In this document: in pieces, positions 1-11,881 of the stretch
Layout of the letters: every line of letters starts with the position of its first letter
How positions within the stretch are numbered: position 1 is the first letter of the stretch
Position numbers and translations under genes: made by a program
The notes under the pieces: model-generated
Databases searched by the model: none
The model's input: the letters and a program-made list of their open reading frames with translations, nothing else
What the model was told of the DNA's origin: nothing
NCBI GenBank assembly: GCA_943737045.1
Contig: CALSFV010000062.1
Span: 434,001-498,000, forward strand
Reading direction: 5' to 3'
From: Parapristionchus giblindavisi
Lineage: Eukaryota > Nematoda > Chromadorea > Rhabditida > Diplogasteridae
DNA: 64,000 nt

Positions 1-150
1 GCAAAAAATTCTGAATAAGGTAAACCTCAGTTCGCTTCGAACAGTAATCTTTTAGTGCGGCCATATTGACCGAAGTACGAAAGTAACTTTCACTCTGATA
101 TGATGAAAACAGCTTATGAGATACAAAAATTACAACGATGCCTATCGTGT

Positions 151-482
151 GATATACCATTTGAAAGAGCAAAAAATTCTGAATAACATAAGTATTTCTC
201 CCATGCTGAAAGTCACCAAACTGGTTCAAACTAGAAAATTATCTTTCATTACTGTGTGAATTTTGTCACAAAACAATTCATGACAAGATAGATTTTTAGC
301 AACACCCATGTTGTCATATACCATTTGAAATGGCAAAAAATTCTGAATAAGGTAAACCTCAGTTCGCTTCGAACAGTAATCTTTTAGTGCGGCCATATTG
401 ACCGAAGTACGAAAATAACTTTCACTCTGATATGATGAAAATAGCTTATAAGATACAAAAATTACAACGATGCCTATCGTGT
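151..482. repeat. Representative satellite monomer made of two related half-units
   Basis: One 332-bp monomer is shown in a register that exposes its internal dimer. Half-unit 1 (151-314, 164 bp) starts GATATACCATTTGAAAGAGC and half-unit 2 (315-482, 168 bp) starts CATATACCATTTGAAATGGC. Both continue with AAAAAATTCTGAATAA, so about 33 of the first 38 bases match; the rest is more diverged. On the minus strand the same relationship appears as two FQMVY segments in one open frame, each about a dozen residues before an H-x-LF. The half-unit length is close to nucleosomal. The monomer also carries a GTTCG-CTT-CGAAC dyad at 362-374. Confidence 0.85.
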
Positions 483-3400
483 GATATACCATTTGAAAGA
501 GCAAAACATTCTGATTAACATAAGTATTTTTCCCATGCTGAAAGTCACCAAAATGGTTCAAACTAGAAAATTATCTTTCATTACTGTGTGAATTTTGTCA
601 CAAAACAATTCATGACAAGATAGATTTCTAGCAACACCCATGTTGTCATATACTATTTGAAAGAGCAAAAAATTCTGAATAAGGTAAACCTCAGTTCGCT
701 TCGAACAGTTATCTTTTAGCGCGGCCATATTGACCGAAGTACGAAAGTAACTTTCACTCTGATATGGTGAAAACAGCTTATGAGATACAAAAATTACAAC
801 GATGCCTGTCGTGTGATATACCATTTGAAAGAGCAAAGAAATCTGATTAACATAAGTATTTCTCCCGTGCTGAAAGTCACAAAACTGGTTCAAACTAGAA
901 AATTATCTTTCATTACTGTGTGAATTTTGTCACAAAACAATTCATGACAAGATAGATTTCTAGCAACACCCATGTTGTCATATACCATTTGAAAGAGCAA
1001 AAAATTCTGAATAAGGTAAACCTCAGTTCGCTTCGAACAGTAATCTTTTAGCGCGGCCATATTGACCGAAGTACGAAAGTAACTTTTTCTGATATGATGA
1101 AAACAGCTTATGAGATACAAAAATTACAACGATGCCTATCGTGTGATATACCATTTGAAAGAGCAAAGAAATCTGATTAACATAAGTATTTCTCCCATGC
1201 TGAAAGTCACCAAACTGGTTCAAACTAGAAAATTATCTTTCATTACTGTGTGAATTTTGTCACAAAACAATTCATGACAAGATAGATTTTTAGCAACACC
1301 CATGTTGTCATATACCATTTGAAATGGCAAAAAATTCTGAATAAGGTAAACCTCAGTTCGCTTCGAACAGTAATCTTTTAGTGCGGCCATATTGACCGAA
1401 GTACGAAAATAACTTTCACTCTCATATGATGAAAACAGCTTATGAGATACAAAAATTACAACGATGCCTATCGTGTGATGTACCATTTGAAAGAGCAAAA
1501 AATTCTGATTAACATAAGTATTTCTCCCATGCTGAAAGTCACCAAACTGGTTCAAACTAGAAAATTATCTTTCATTACTGTGTGAATTTTGTCACAAAAC
1601 AATTCATGACAAGATAGATTTTTAGCAACACCCATGTTGTCATATACCATTTGAAAGAGCAAAGAATTCTGAATAAGGTAAACCTCAGTTCGCTTCGAAC
1701 AGTAATCTTTTAGCGCGGCCATATTGACCGAAGTACGAAAGTAACTTTTTCTGATATGATGAAAACAGCTTATGAGATACAAAAATTACAACGATGCCTA
1801 TCGTGTGATATACCATTTGAAAGAGCAAAGAAATCTGATTAACATAAGTATTTCTCCCATTCTGAAAGTCACCAAACTGGTTCAAACTAGAAAATTATCT
1901 TTCATTACTGTGTGAATTTTGTCACAAAACAATTCATGACAAGATAGATTTTTAGCAACACCCATGTTGTCATATACCATTTGAAATGGCAAAAAATTCT
2001 GAATAAGGTAAACCTCAGTTCGCTTCGAACAGTAATCTTTTAGTGCGGCCATATTGACCGAAGTACGAAAGTAACTTTCACTCTGATATGATGAAAACAG
2101 CTTATGAGATACAAAAATTACAACGATGCCTATCGTGTGATATACCATTTGAAAGAGCAAAAAATTCTGAATAACATAAGTATTTCTCCCATGCTGAAAG
2201 TCACCAAACTGGTTCAAACTAGAAAATTATCTTTCATTACTGTGTGAATTTTGTCACAAAACAATTCATGACAAGATAGATTTTTAGCAACACCCATGTT
2301 GTCATATACCATTTGAAATGGCAAAAAATTCTGAATAAGGTAAACCTCAGTTCGCTTCGAACAGTAATCTTTTAGTGCGGCCATATTGACCGAAGTACGA
2401 AAATAACTTTCACTCTGATATGATGAAAATAGCTTATAAGATACAAAAATTACAACGATGCCTATCGTGTGATATACCATTTGAAAGAGCAAAACATTCT
2501 GATTAACATAAGTATTTTTCCCATGCTGAAAGTCACCAAAATGGTTCAAACTAGAAAATTATCTTTCATTACTGTGTGAATTTTGTCACAAAACAATTCA
2601 TGACAAGATAGATTTCTAGCAACACCCATGTTGTCATATACTATTTGAAAGAGCAAAAAATTCTGAATAAGGTAAACCTCAGTTCGCTTCGAACAGTTAT
2701 CTTTTAGCGCGGCCATATTGACCGAAGTACGAAAGTAACTTTCACTCTGATATGGTGAAAACAGCTTATGAGATACAAAAAATACAACGATGCCTGTCGT
2801 GTGATATACCATTTGAAAGAGCAAAGAAATCTGATTAACATAAGTATTTCTCCCGTGCTGAAAGTCACAAAACTGGTTCAAACTAGAAAATTATCTTTCA
2901 TTACTGTGTGAATTTTGTCACAAAACAATTCATGACAAGATAGATTTCTAGCAACACCCATGTTGTCATATACCATTTGAAAGAGCAAAAAATTCTGAAT
3001 AAGGTAAACCTCAGTTCGCTTCGAACAGTAATCTTTTAGTGCGGCCATATTGACCGAAGTACGAAAGTAACTTTTTCTGATATGATGAAAACAGCTTATG
3101 AGATACAAAAATTACAACGATGCCTGTCGTGTGATATACCATTTGAAAGAGCAAAGAAATCTGATTAACATAAGTATTTCTCCCGTGCTGAAAGTCACAA
3201 AACTGGTTCAAACTAGAAAATTATCTTTCATTACTGTGTGAATTTTGTCACAAAACAATTCATGACAAGATAGATTTCTAGCAACACCCATGTTGTCATA
3301 TACCATTTGAAATGGCAAAAAATTCTGAATAAGGTAAACCTCAGTTCGCTTCGAACAGTAATCTTTTAGTGCGGCCATATTGACCGAAGTACGAAAATAA

Positions 3401-6400
3401 CTTTCACTCTCATATGATGAAAACAGCTTATGAGATACAAAAATTACAACGATGCCTATCGTGTGATGTACCATTTGAAAGAGCAAAAAATTCTGATTAA
3501 TATAAGTATTTCTCCCATGCTGAAAGTCACCAAACTGGTTCAAACTAGAAAATTATCTTTCATTACTGTGTGAATTTTGTCACAAAACAATTCATGACAA
3601 GATAGATTTTTAGCAACACCCATGTTGTCATATACCATTTGAAAGAGCAAAGAATTCTGAATAAGGTAAACCTCAGTTCGCTTCGAACAGTAATCTTTTA
3701 GCGCGGCCATATTGACCGAAGTACGAAAGTAACTTTTTCTGATATGATGAAAACAGCTTATGAGATACAAAAATTACAACGATGCCTATCGTGTGATATA
3801 CCATTTGAAAGAGCAAAGAAATCTGATTAACATAAGTATTTCTCCCATGCTGAAAGTCACCAAACTGGTTCAAACTAGAAAATTATCTTTCATTACTGTG
3901 TGAATTTTGTCACAAAACAATTCATGACAAGATAGATTTTTAGCAACACCCATGTTGTCATATACCATTTGAAATGGCAAAAAATTCTGAATAAGGTAAA
4001 CCTCAGTTCGCTTCGAACAGTAATCTTTTAGTGCGGCCATATTGACCGAAGTACGAAAATAACTTTCACTCTCATATGATGAAAACAGCTTATGAGATAC
4101 AAAAATTACAACGATGCCTATCGTGTGATGTACCATTTGAAAGAGCAAAAAATTCTGATTAACATAAGTATTTCTCCCATGCTGAAAGTCACCAAACTGG
4201 TTCAAACTAGAAAATTATCTTTCATTACTGTGTGAATTTTGTCACAAAACAATTCATGACAAGATAGATTTCTAGCAACACCCATGTTGTCATATACCAT
4301 TTGAAAGAGCAAAGAATTCTGAATAAGGTAAACCTCAGTTCGCTTCGAACAGTAATCTTTTAGCGCGGCCATATTGACCGAAGTACGAAAGTAACTTTTT
4401 CTGATATGATGAAAACAGCTTATGAGATACAAAAATTACAACGATGCCTATCGTGTGATATACCATTTGAAAGAGCAAAGAAATCTGATTAACATAAGTA
4501 TTTCTCCCGTGCTGAAAGTCACAAAACTGGTTCAAACTAGAAAATTATCTTTCATTACTGTGTGAATTTTGTCACAAAACAATTCATGACAAGATAGATT
4601 TCTAGCAACACCCATGTTGTCATATAGGATTTGAAATGGCAAAAAATTCTGAATAAGGTAAACCTCAGTTCGCTTCGAACAGTAATCTTTTAGTGCGGCC
4701 ATATTGACCGAAGTACGAAAATAACTTTCACTCTCATATGATGAAAACAGCTTATGAGATACAAAAATTACAACGATGCCTATCGTGTGATGTACCATTT
4801 GAAAGAGCAAAAAATTCTGAATAACATAAGTATTTCTCCCATGCTGAAAGTCACCAAACTGGTTCAAACTAGAAAATTATCTTTCATTACTGTGTGAATT
4901 TTGTCACAAAACAATTCATGACAAGATAGATTTTTAGCAACACCCATGTTGTCATATACCATTTGAAATGGCAAAAAATTCTGAATAAGGTAAACCTCAG
5001 TTCGCTTCGAACAGTAATCTTTTAGTGCGGCCATATTGACCGAAGTACGAAAATAACTTTCACTCTGATATGATGAAAATAGCTTATAAGATACAAAAAT
5101 TACAACGATGCCTATCGTGTGATATACCATTTGAAAGAGCAAAACATTCTGATTAACATAAGTATTTTTCCCATGCTGAAAGTCACCAAAATGGTTCAAA
5201 CTAGAAAATTATCTTTCATTACTGTGTGAATTTTGTCACAAAACAATTCATGACAAGATAGATTTCTAGCAACACCCATGTTGTCATATACTATTTGAAA
5301 GAGCAAAAAATTCTGAATAAGGTAAACCTCAGTTCGCTTCGAACAGTTATCTTTTAGCGCGGCCATATTGACCGAAGTACGAAAGTAACTTTCACTCTGA
5401 TATGGTGAAAACAGCTTATGAGATACAAAAATTACAACGATGCCTGTCGTGTGATATACCATTTGAAAGAGCAAAGAAATCTGATTAACATAAGTATTTC
5501 TCCCGTGCTGAAAGTCACAAAACTGGTTCAAACTAGAAAATTATCTTTCATTACTGTGTGAATTTTGTCACAAAACAATTCATGACAAGATAGATTTCTA
5601 GCAACACCCATGTTGTCATATACCATTTGAAAGAGCAAAAAATTCTGAATAAGGTAAACCTCAGTTCGCTTCGAACAGTAATCTTTTAGCGCGGCCATAT
5701 TGACCGAAGTACGAAAGTAACTTTTTCTGATATGATGAAAACAGCTTATGAGATACAAAAATTACAACGATGCCTATCGTGTGATATACCATTTGAAAGA
5801 GCAAAGAAATCTGATTAACATAAGTATTTCTCCCATGCTGAAAGTCACCAAACTGGTTCAAACTAGAAAATTATCTTTCATTACTGTGTGAATTTTGTCA
5901 CAAAACAATTCATGACAAGATAGATTTTTAGCAACACCCATGTTGTCATATACCATTTGAAATGGCAAAAAATTCTGAATAAGGTAAACCTCAGTTCGCT
6001 TCGAACAGTAATCTTTTAGTGCGGCCATATTGACCGAAGTACGAAAATAACTTTCACTCTCATATGATGAAAACAGCTTATGAGATACAAAAATTACAAC
6101 GATGCCTATCGTGTGATGTACCATTTGAAAGAGCAAAAAATTCTGATTAACATAAGTATTTCTCCCATGCTGAAAGTCACCAAACTGGTTCAAACTAGAA
6201 AATTATCTTTCATTACTGTGTGAATTTTGTCACAAAACAATTCATGACAAGATAGATTTTTAGCAACACCCATGTTGTCATATACCATTTGAAAGAGCAA
6301 AGAATTCTGAATAAGGTAAACCTCAGTTCGCTTCGAACAGTAATCTTTTAGCGCGGCCATATTGACCGAAGTACGAAAGTAACTTTTTCTGATATGATGA

Positions 6401-6851
6401 AAACAGCTTATGAGATACAAAAATTACAACGATGCCTATCGTGTGATATACCATTTGAAAGAGCAAAGAAATCTGATTAACATAAGTATTTCTCCCATTC
6501 TGAAAGTCACCAAACTGGTTCAAACTAGAAAATTATCTTTCATTACTGTGTGAATTTTGTCACAAAACAATTCATGACAAGATAGATTTTTAGCAACACC
6601 CATGTTGTCATATACCATTTGAAATGGCAAAAAATTCTGAATAAGGTAAACCTCAGTTCGCTTCGAACAGTAATCTTTTAGTGCGGCCATATTGACCGAA
6701 GTACGAAAGTAACTTTCACTCTGATATGATGAAAACAGCTTATGAGATACAAAAATTACAACGATGCCTATCGTGTGATATACCATTTGAAAGAGCAAAA
6801 AATTCTGAATAACATAAGTATTTCTCCCATGCTGAAAGTCACCAAACTGGT
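226..6851. repeat. Higher-order repeat A: three copies of a 1,988-bp hexamer, one expanded
   Basis: Variant monomers recur in a fixed order. Copies start at 226, 2214 and 4864, and a fourth begins at 6852. The hexamer is four 332-bp and two 330-bp monomers (1,988 bp). The minus-strand translations of the leading monomers at 226, 2214, 4864 and 6852 are identical, including a rare H for Q change. The middle copy (2214-4863) is 2,650 bp because it carries one extra 332+330-bp dimer (662 bp). This is what one unequal crossover inside a hexamer would leave. Confidence 0.85.
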
Positions 6852-7515
6852 TCAAACTAGAAAATTATCTTTCATTACTGTGTGAATTTTGTCACAAAAC
6901 AATTCATGACAAGATAGATTTTTAGCAACACCCATGTTGTCATATACCATTTGAAATGGCAAAAAATTCTGAATAAGGTAAACCTCAGTTCGCTTCGAAC
7001 AGTAATCTTTTAGTGCGGCCATATTGACCGAAGTACGAAAATAACTTTCACTCTGATATGATGAAAATAGCTTATAAGATACAAAAATTACAACGATGCC
7101 TATCGTGTGATATACCATTTGAAAGAGCAAAACATTCTGATTAACATAAGTATTTTTCCCATGCTGAAAGTCACCAAAATGGTTCAAACTAGAAAATTAT
7201 CTTTCATTACTGTGTGAATTTTGTCACAAAACAATTCATGACAAGATAGATTTCTAGCAACACCCATGTTGTCATATACTATTTGAAAGAGCAAAAAATT
7301 CTGAATAAGGTAAACCTCAGTTCGCTTCGAACAGTTATCTTTTAGCGCGGCCATATTGACCGAAGTACGAAAGTAACTTTCACTCTGATATGGTGAAAAC
7401 AGCTTATGAGATACAAAAATTACAACGATGCCTGTCGTGTGATATACCATTTGAAAGAGCAAAGAAATCTGATTAACATAAGTATTTCTCCCGTGCTGAA
7501 AGTCACAAAACTGGT

Positions 7516-7813
7516 TCAAACTAGAAAATTATCTTTCATTACTGTGTGAATTTTGTCACAAAACAATTCATGACAAGATAGATTTCTAGCAACACCCATG
7601 TTGTCATATACCATTTGAAAGAGCAAAAAATTCTGAATAAGGTAAACCTCAGTTCGCTTCGAACAGTTATCTTTTAGCGCGGCCATATTGACCGAAGTAC
7701 GAAAGTAACTTTCACTCTGATATGGTATATTTAGTAATCTTTTACCATTTGAAAGAGCAAAAAATTCTGAATAACATAAGTATTTTTCCCATGCTGAAAG
7801 TCACCAAACTGGT
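7516..7813. repeat. Recurrent short monomer (~298 bp) with a copied patch
   Basis: After TGATATGG the usual ~54 bases up to CCATTTGAAAG are replaced by TATATTTAGTAATCTTTTA, making the monomer 34 bp shorter. AGTAATCTTTTA is itself a segment found earlier in normal monomers (for example inside 376-388), so the patch looks templated. The same junction recurs about 20 times: near 7728, 12426, 19504, 35312, 37268, 39560, 40856, 42478, 44435, 45396, 46360, 47309, 48940, 49737, 51362, 52325, 54565, 55527, 57713 and 59009. It was therefore formed once and amplified inside HORs. Confidence 0.85.
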
Positions 7814-8368
7814 TCAAACTAGAAAATTATCTTTCATCACTGTGTGCATTTTGTCACAAAACAATTCATGACAAGATAGATTTTTAGCAACACCCATGTT
7901 GTCATATACCATTTGAAAGAGCAAAAAATTCTGAATAAGGTAAACCTCAGTTCGCTTCGAACAGTTATCTTTTAGCGCGGCCATATTGACCGAAGTACGA
8001 AAGTAACTTTCACTCTGATATGATGAAAACAGCTTATGAGATACAAAAATTACAACGATGCCTATCGTGTGATATACCATTTGAAAGTGAAAAAAAATTC
8101 TGAATAACATAAGTATTTTTCCCATGCTGAAAGTCACCAAACTGGTTCAAACTAGAAAATTATCTTTCATTACTGTGTGAATTTTGTCACAAAACAATTC
8201 ATGACAAGATAGATTTTTAGCAACACCCATGTTGTCATATACCATTTGAAAGAGCAAAGACTTCTGAATAAGGTAAACCTCAGTTCGCTTCATACAGTAA
8301 TCTTTTAGCGCGGCCATATTGACCGAAGTACGAAAGTATCTTTCACTCTGATATGATGAAAACAGCTT

Positions 8369-8392
8369 ATAATAATAATAATAATAATAATA
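8369..8392. repeat. (AAT)n microsatellite inside satellite monomers (first of ten)
   Basis: An AAT/TAA trinucleotide tract interrupts the monomer after AACAGCTTAT. Ten monomers carry it, near 8369, 8728, 11077, 13066, 13426, 14451, 14810, 17159, 20142 and 20512. Read in the minus-strand frame the tracts give 8, 9, 9, 8, 9, 8, 9, 9, 11 and 9 tyrosine codons. None occurs right of 20,540. The tracts travel with HOR copies and co-occur with TTCATACAG and ATTTATGGGATAC changes. Confidence 0.9.
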
Positions 8393-11300
8393 TTTATGGG
8401 ATACAAAAATTACAACGATGCCTATCGTGTGATATACCATTTGAAAGAGCAAAGAAATCTGATTTACATAAGTATTTCTCCCATGCTGAAAGTCACCAAA
8501 CTGGTTCAAACTAGAAAATTATCTTTCATTACTGTGTGAATTTTGTCACAAAACAATTCATGACAAGATAGATTTTTAGCAACACCCATGTTGTCATATA
8601 CCATTTGAAATGGCAAAAAATTCTGAATAAGGTAAACCTCAGTTCGCTTCATACAGTAATCTTTTAGCGCGGCCATATTGACCGAAGTACGAAAGTATCT
8701 TTCACTCTGATATGATGAAAACAGCTTATAATAATAATAATAATAATAATAATATTTATGGGATACAAAAATTACAACGATGCCTATCGTGTGATATACC
8801 ATTTGAAAGAGCAAAGAAATCTGATTTACATAAGTATTTCTCCCATGCTGAAAGTCACCAAACTGGTTCAAACTAGAAAATTATCTTTCATTACTGTGTG
8901 AATTTTGTCACAAAACAATTCATGACAAGATAGATTTTTAGCAACACCCATGTTGTCATATACCATTTGAAATGGCAAAAAATTCTGAATAAGGTAAACC
9001 TCAGTTCGCTTCGAACAGTAATCTTTTAGTGCGGCCATATTGACCGAAGTACGAAAGTAACTTTCACTCTGATATGATGAAAACAGCTTATGAGATACAA
9101 AAATTACAACGATGCCTATCGTGTGATATACCATTTGAAAGAGCAAAGAAATCTGATTAACATAAGTATTTCTCCCATGCTGAAAGTCACCAAACTGGTT
9201 CAAACTAGAAAATTATCTTTCATAACTGTGTGAATTTTGTCACAAAACAATTCATGACGCGATAGATTTTTAGCAACACCCATGTTGTCATATACCATTT
9301 GAAATGGCAAAAAATTCTGAATAAGGTAAACCTCAGTTCGCTTCGAACAGTAATCTTTTAGTGCGGCCTTATTGACCGAAGTACGAAAGTAACTTTCACT
9401 CTGATATGATGAAAACAGCTTATGAGATACAAAAATTACAACGATGCCTATCGTGTGATATACCATTTGAAAGAGCAAAGAAATCTGATTAACATAAGTA
9501 TTTCTCCCATGCTGAAAGTCACCAAACTGGTTCAAACTAGAAAATTATCTTTCATAACTGTGTGAATTTTGTCACAAAACAATTCATGACGTGATAGATT
9601 TTTAGCAACACCCATGTTGTCATACAACATTTAAAAGAGCAAAGATTTCTGAATAAGGTAAAACTCAGTTCGCTTCGAACAGTATTCTTTTAGCGCGGCC
9701 ATATTGACCGAAGTACGAAAGTGACTTTCACTCTGATATGATGAAAACAGCTTATGAGATACAAAAATTACAACGATGCCTATCGTGTGATATACCATTT
9801 GAAAGAGCAAAAAATTCTGAATAACATAAGTATTTCTCCCATGCTGAAAGTCACCAAACTGGATCAAACTAGAAAATTATCTTTCATTACTGTGTGAATT
9901 TTGTCACAAAACAATTCATGACAAGATAGATTTTTAGCAACACCCATGTTGTCATATACCATTTGAAATGGCAAAAAATTCTGAATGAGGTAAACCTCAG
10001 TTCGCTTCGAACAGTAATCTTTTAGTGCGGCCATATTGACCGAAGTACGAAAGTAACTTTTTCTGATATGATGAAAACAGCTTATGAGATACAAAAATTA
10101 CAACGATGCCTATTGTGTGATATACCATTTGAAAGAGCAAAGAAATCTGATTAACATAAGTATTTCTCCCATGCTGAAAGTCACCAAACTGGTTCAAACT
10201 AGAAAATTATCTTTCATTACTGTGTGAATTTTGTCACAAAACAATTCATGACAAGATAGATTTTTAGCAACACCCATGTTGTCATATACCATTTGAAATG
10301 GCAAAAAATTCTGAATAAGGTAAACCTCAGTTCGCTTCGAACAGTAATCTTTTAGTGCGGCCATATTGACCGAAGTACGAAAGTAACTTTTTCTGATATG
10401 ATGAAAACAGCTTATGAGATACAAAAATTACAACGATGCCTATTGTGTGATATACCATTTGAAAGAGCAAAGAAATCTGATTAACATAAGTATTTCTCCC
10501 ATGCTGAAAGTCACCAAACTGGTTCAAACTAGAAAATTATCTTTCATTACTGTGTGAATTTTGTCACAAAACAATTCATGACAAGATAGATTTTTAGCAA
10601 CACCCATGTTGTCATATACCATTTGAAAGAGCAAAGACTTCTGAATAAGGTAAACCTCAGTTCGCTTCATACAGTAATCTTTTAGCGCGGCCATATTGAC
10701 CGAAGTACGAAAATAACTTTCACTCTGATATGATGAAAATAGCTTATAAGATACAAAAATTACAACGATGCCTATCGTGTGATATACCATTTGAAAGAGC
10801 AAAGAAATCTGATTTACATAAGTATTTCTCCCATGCTGAAAGTCACCAAACTGGTTCAAACTAGAAAATTATCTTTCATTACTGTGTGAATTTTGTCACA
10901 AAACAATTCATGACAAGATAGATTTTTAGCAACACCCATGTTGTCATATACCATTTGAAATGGCAAAAAATTCTGAATAAGGTAAACCTCAGTTCGCTTC
11001 ATACAGTAATCTTTTAGCGCGGCCATATTGACCGAAGTACGAAAGTATCTTTCACTCTGATATGATGAAAACAGCTTATAATAATAATAATAATAATAAT
11101 AATATTTATGGGATACAAAAATTACAACGATGCCTATCGTGTGATATACCATTTGAAAGAGCAAAGAAATCTGATTTACATAAGTATTTCTCCCATGCTG
11201 AAAGTCACCAAACTGGTTCAAACTAGAAAATTATCTTTCATTACTGTGTGAATTTTGTCACAAAACAATTCATGACAAGATAGATTTTTAGCAACACCCA

Positions 11301-11881
11301 TGTTGTCATATACCATTTGAAATGGCAAAAAATTCTGAATAAGGTAAACCTCAGTTCGCTTCGAACAGTAATCTTTTAGTGCGGCCATATTGACCGAAGT
11401 ACGAAAGTAACTTTCACTCTGATATGATGAAAACAGCTTATGAGATACAAAAATTACAACGATGCCTATCGTGTGATATACCATTTGAAAGAGCAAAGAA
11501 ATCTGATTAACATAAGTATTTCTCCCATGCTGAAAGTCACCAAACTGGTTCAAACTAGAAAATTATCTTTCATAACTGTGTGAATTTTGTCACAAAACAA
11601 TTCATGACGCGATAGATTTTTAGCAACACCCATGTTGTCATATACCATTTGAAATGGCAAAAAAATCTGAATAAGGTAAACCTCAGTTCGCTTCGAACAG
11701 TAATCTTTTAGTGCGGCCATATTGACCGAAGTACGAAAATAACTTTCACTCTGATATGATGAAAATAGCTTATAAGATACAAAAATTACAACGATGCCTA
11801 TCGTGTGATATACCATTTGAAAGAGCAAAACATTCTGATTAACATAAGTATTTTTCCCATGCTGAAAGTCACCAAAATGGT

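Larger units (their letters stand above)
7184..11881. repeat. Higher-order repeat B, first copy (4,698 bp)
   Basis: This block of about 14 monomers begins with the variant carrying a TATACTATTTG change and a 34-bp-shorter monomer. It then includes two AAT-tract monomers (8 and 9 triplets), monomers with GACGCGATAG and GACGTGATAG changes, two 330-bp monomers, and a third AAT monomer at 10856. The same order restarts 4,698 bp later at 11882 (for example 7814 to 12512, 8147 to 12845, 8868 to 13566). Confidence 0.8.

Noticed and set aside
90..120. Hammerhead ribozyme in the satellite (CTGATATGATGAAAAC resembles a core)
   Set aside because: The CUGANGA and GAAA core elements and closing stems are not in the right arrangement on either strand.
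226..561. Satellite-encoded 111-aa protein genes, apparently in overlapping operon-like series
   Set aside because: The starts are TTG, not ATG (the plus strand reads CAA at the start codon). The animal context excludes bacterial operons, and the series is simply the 332-bp period. Frames change with monomer indels, with no sign of a maintained gene.
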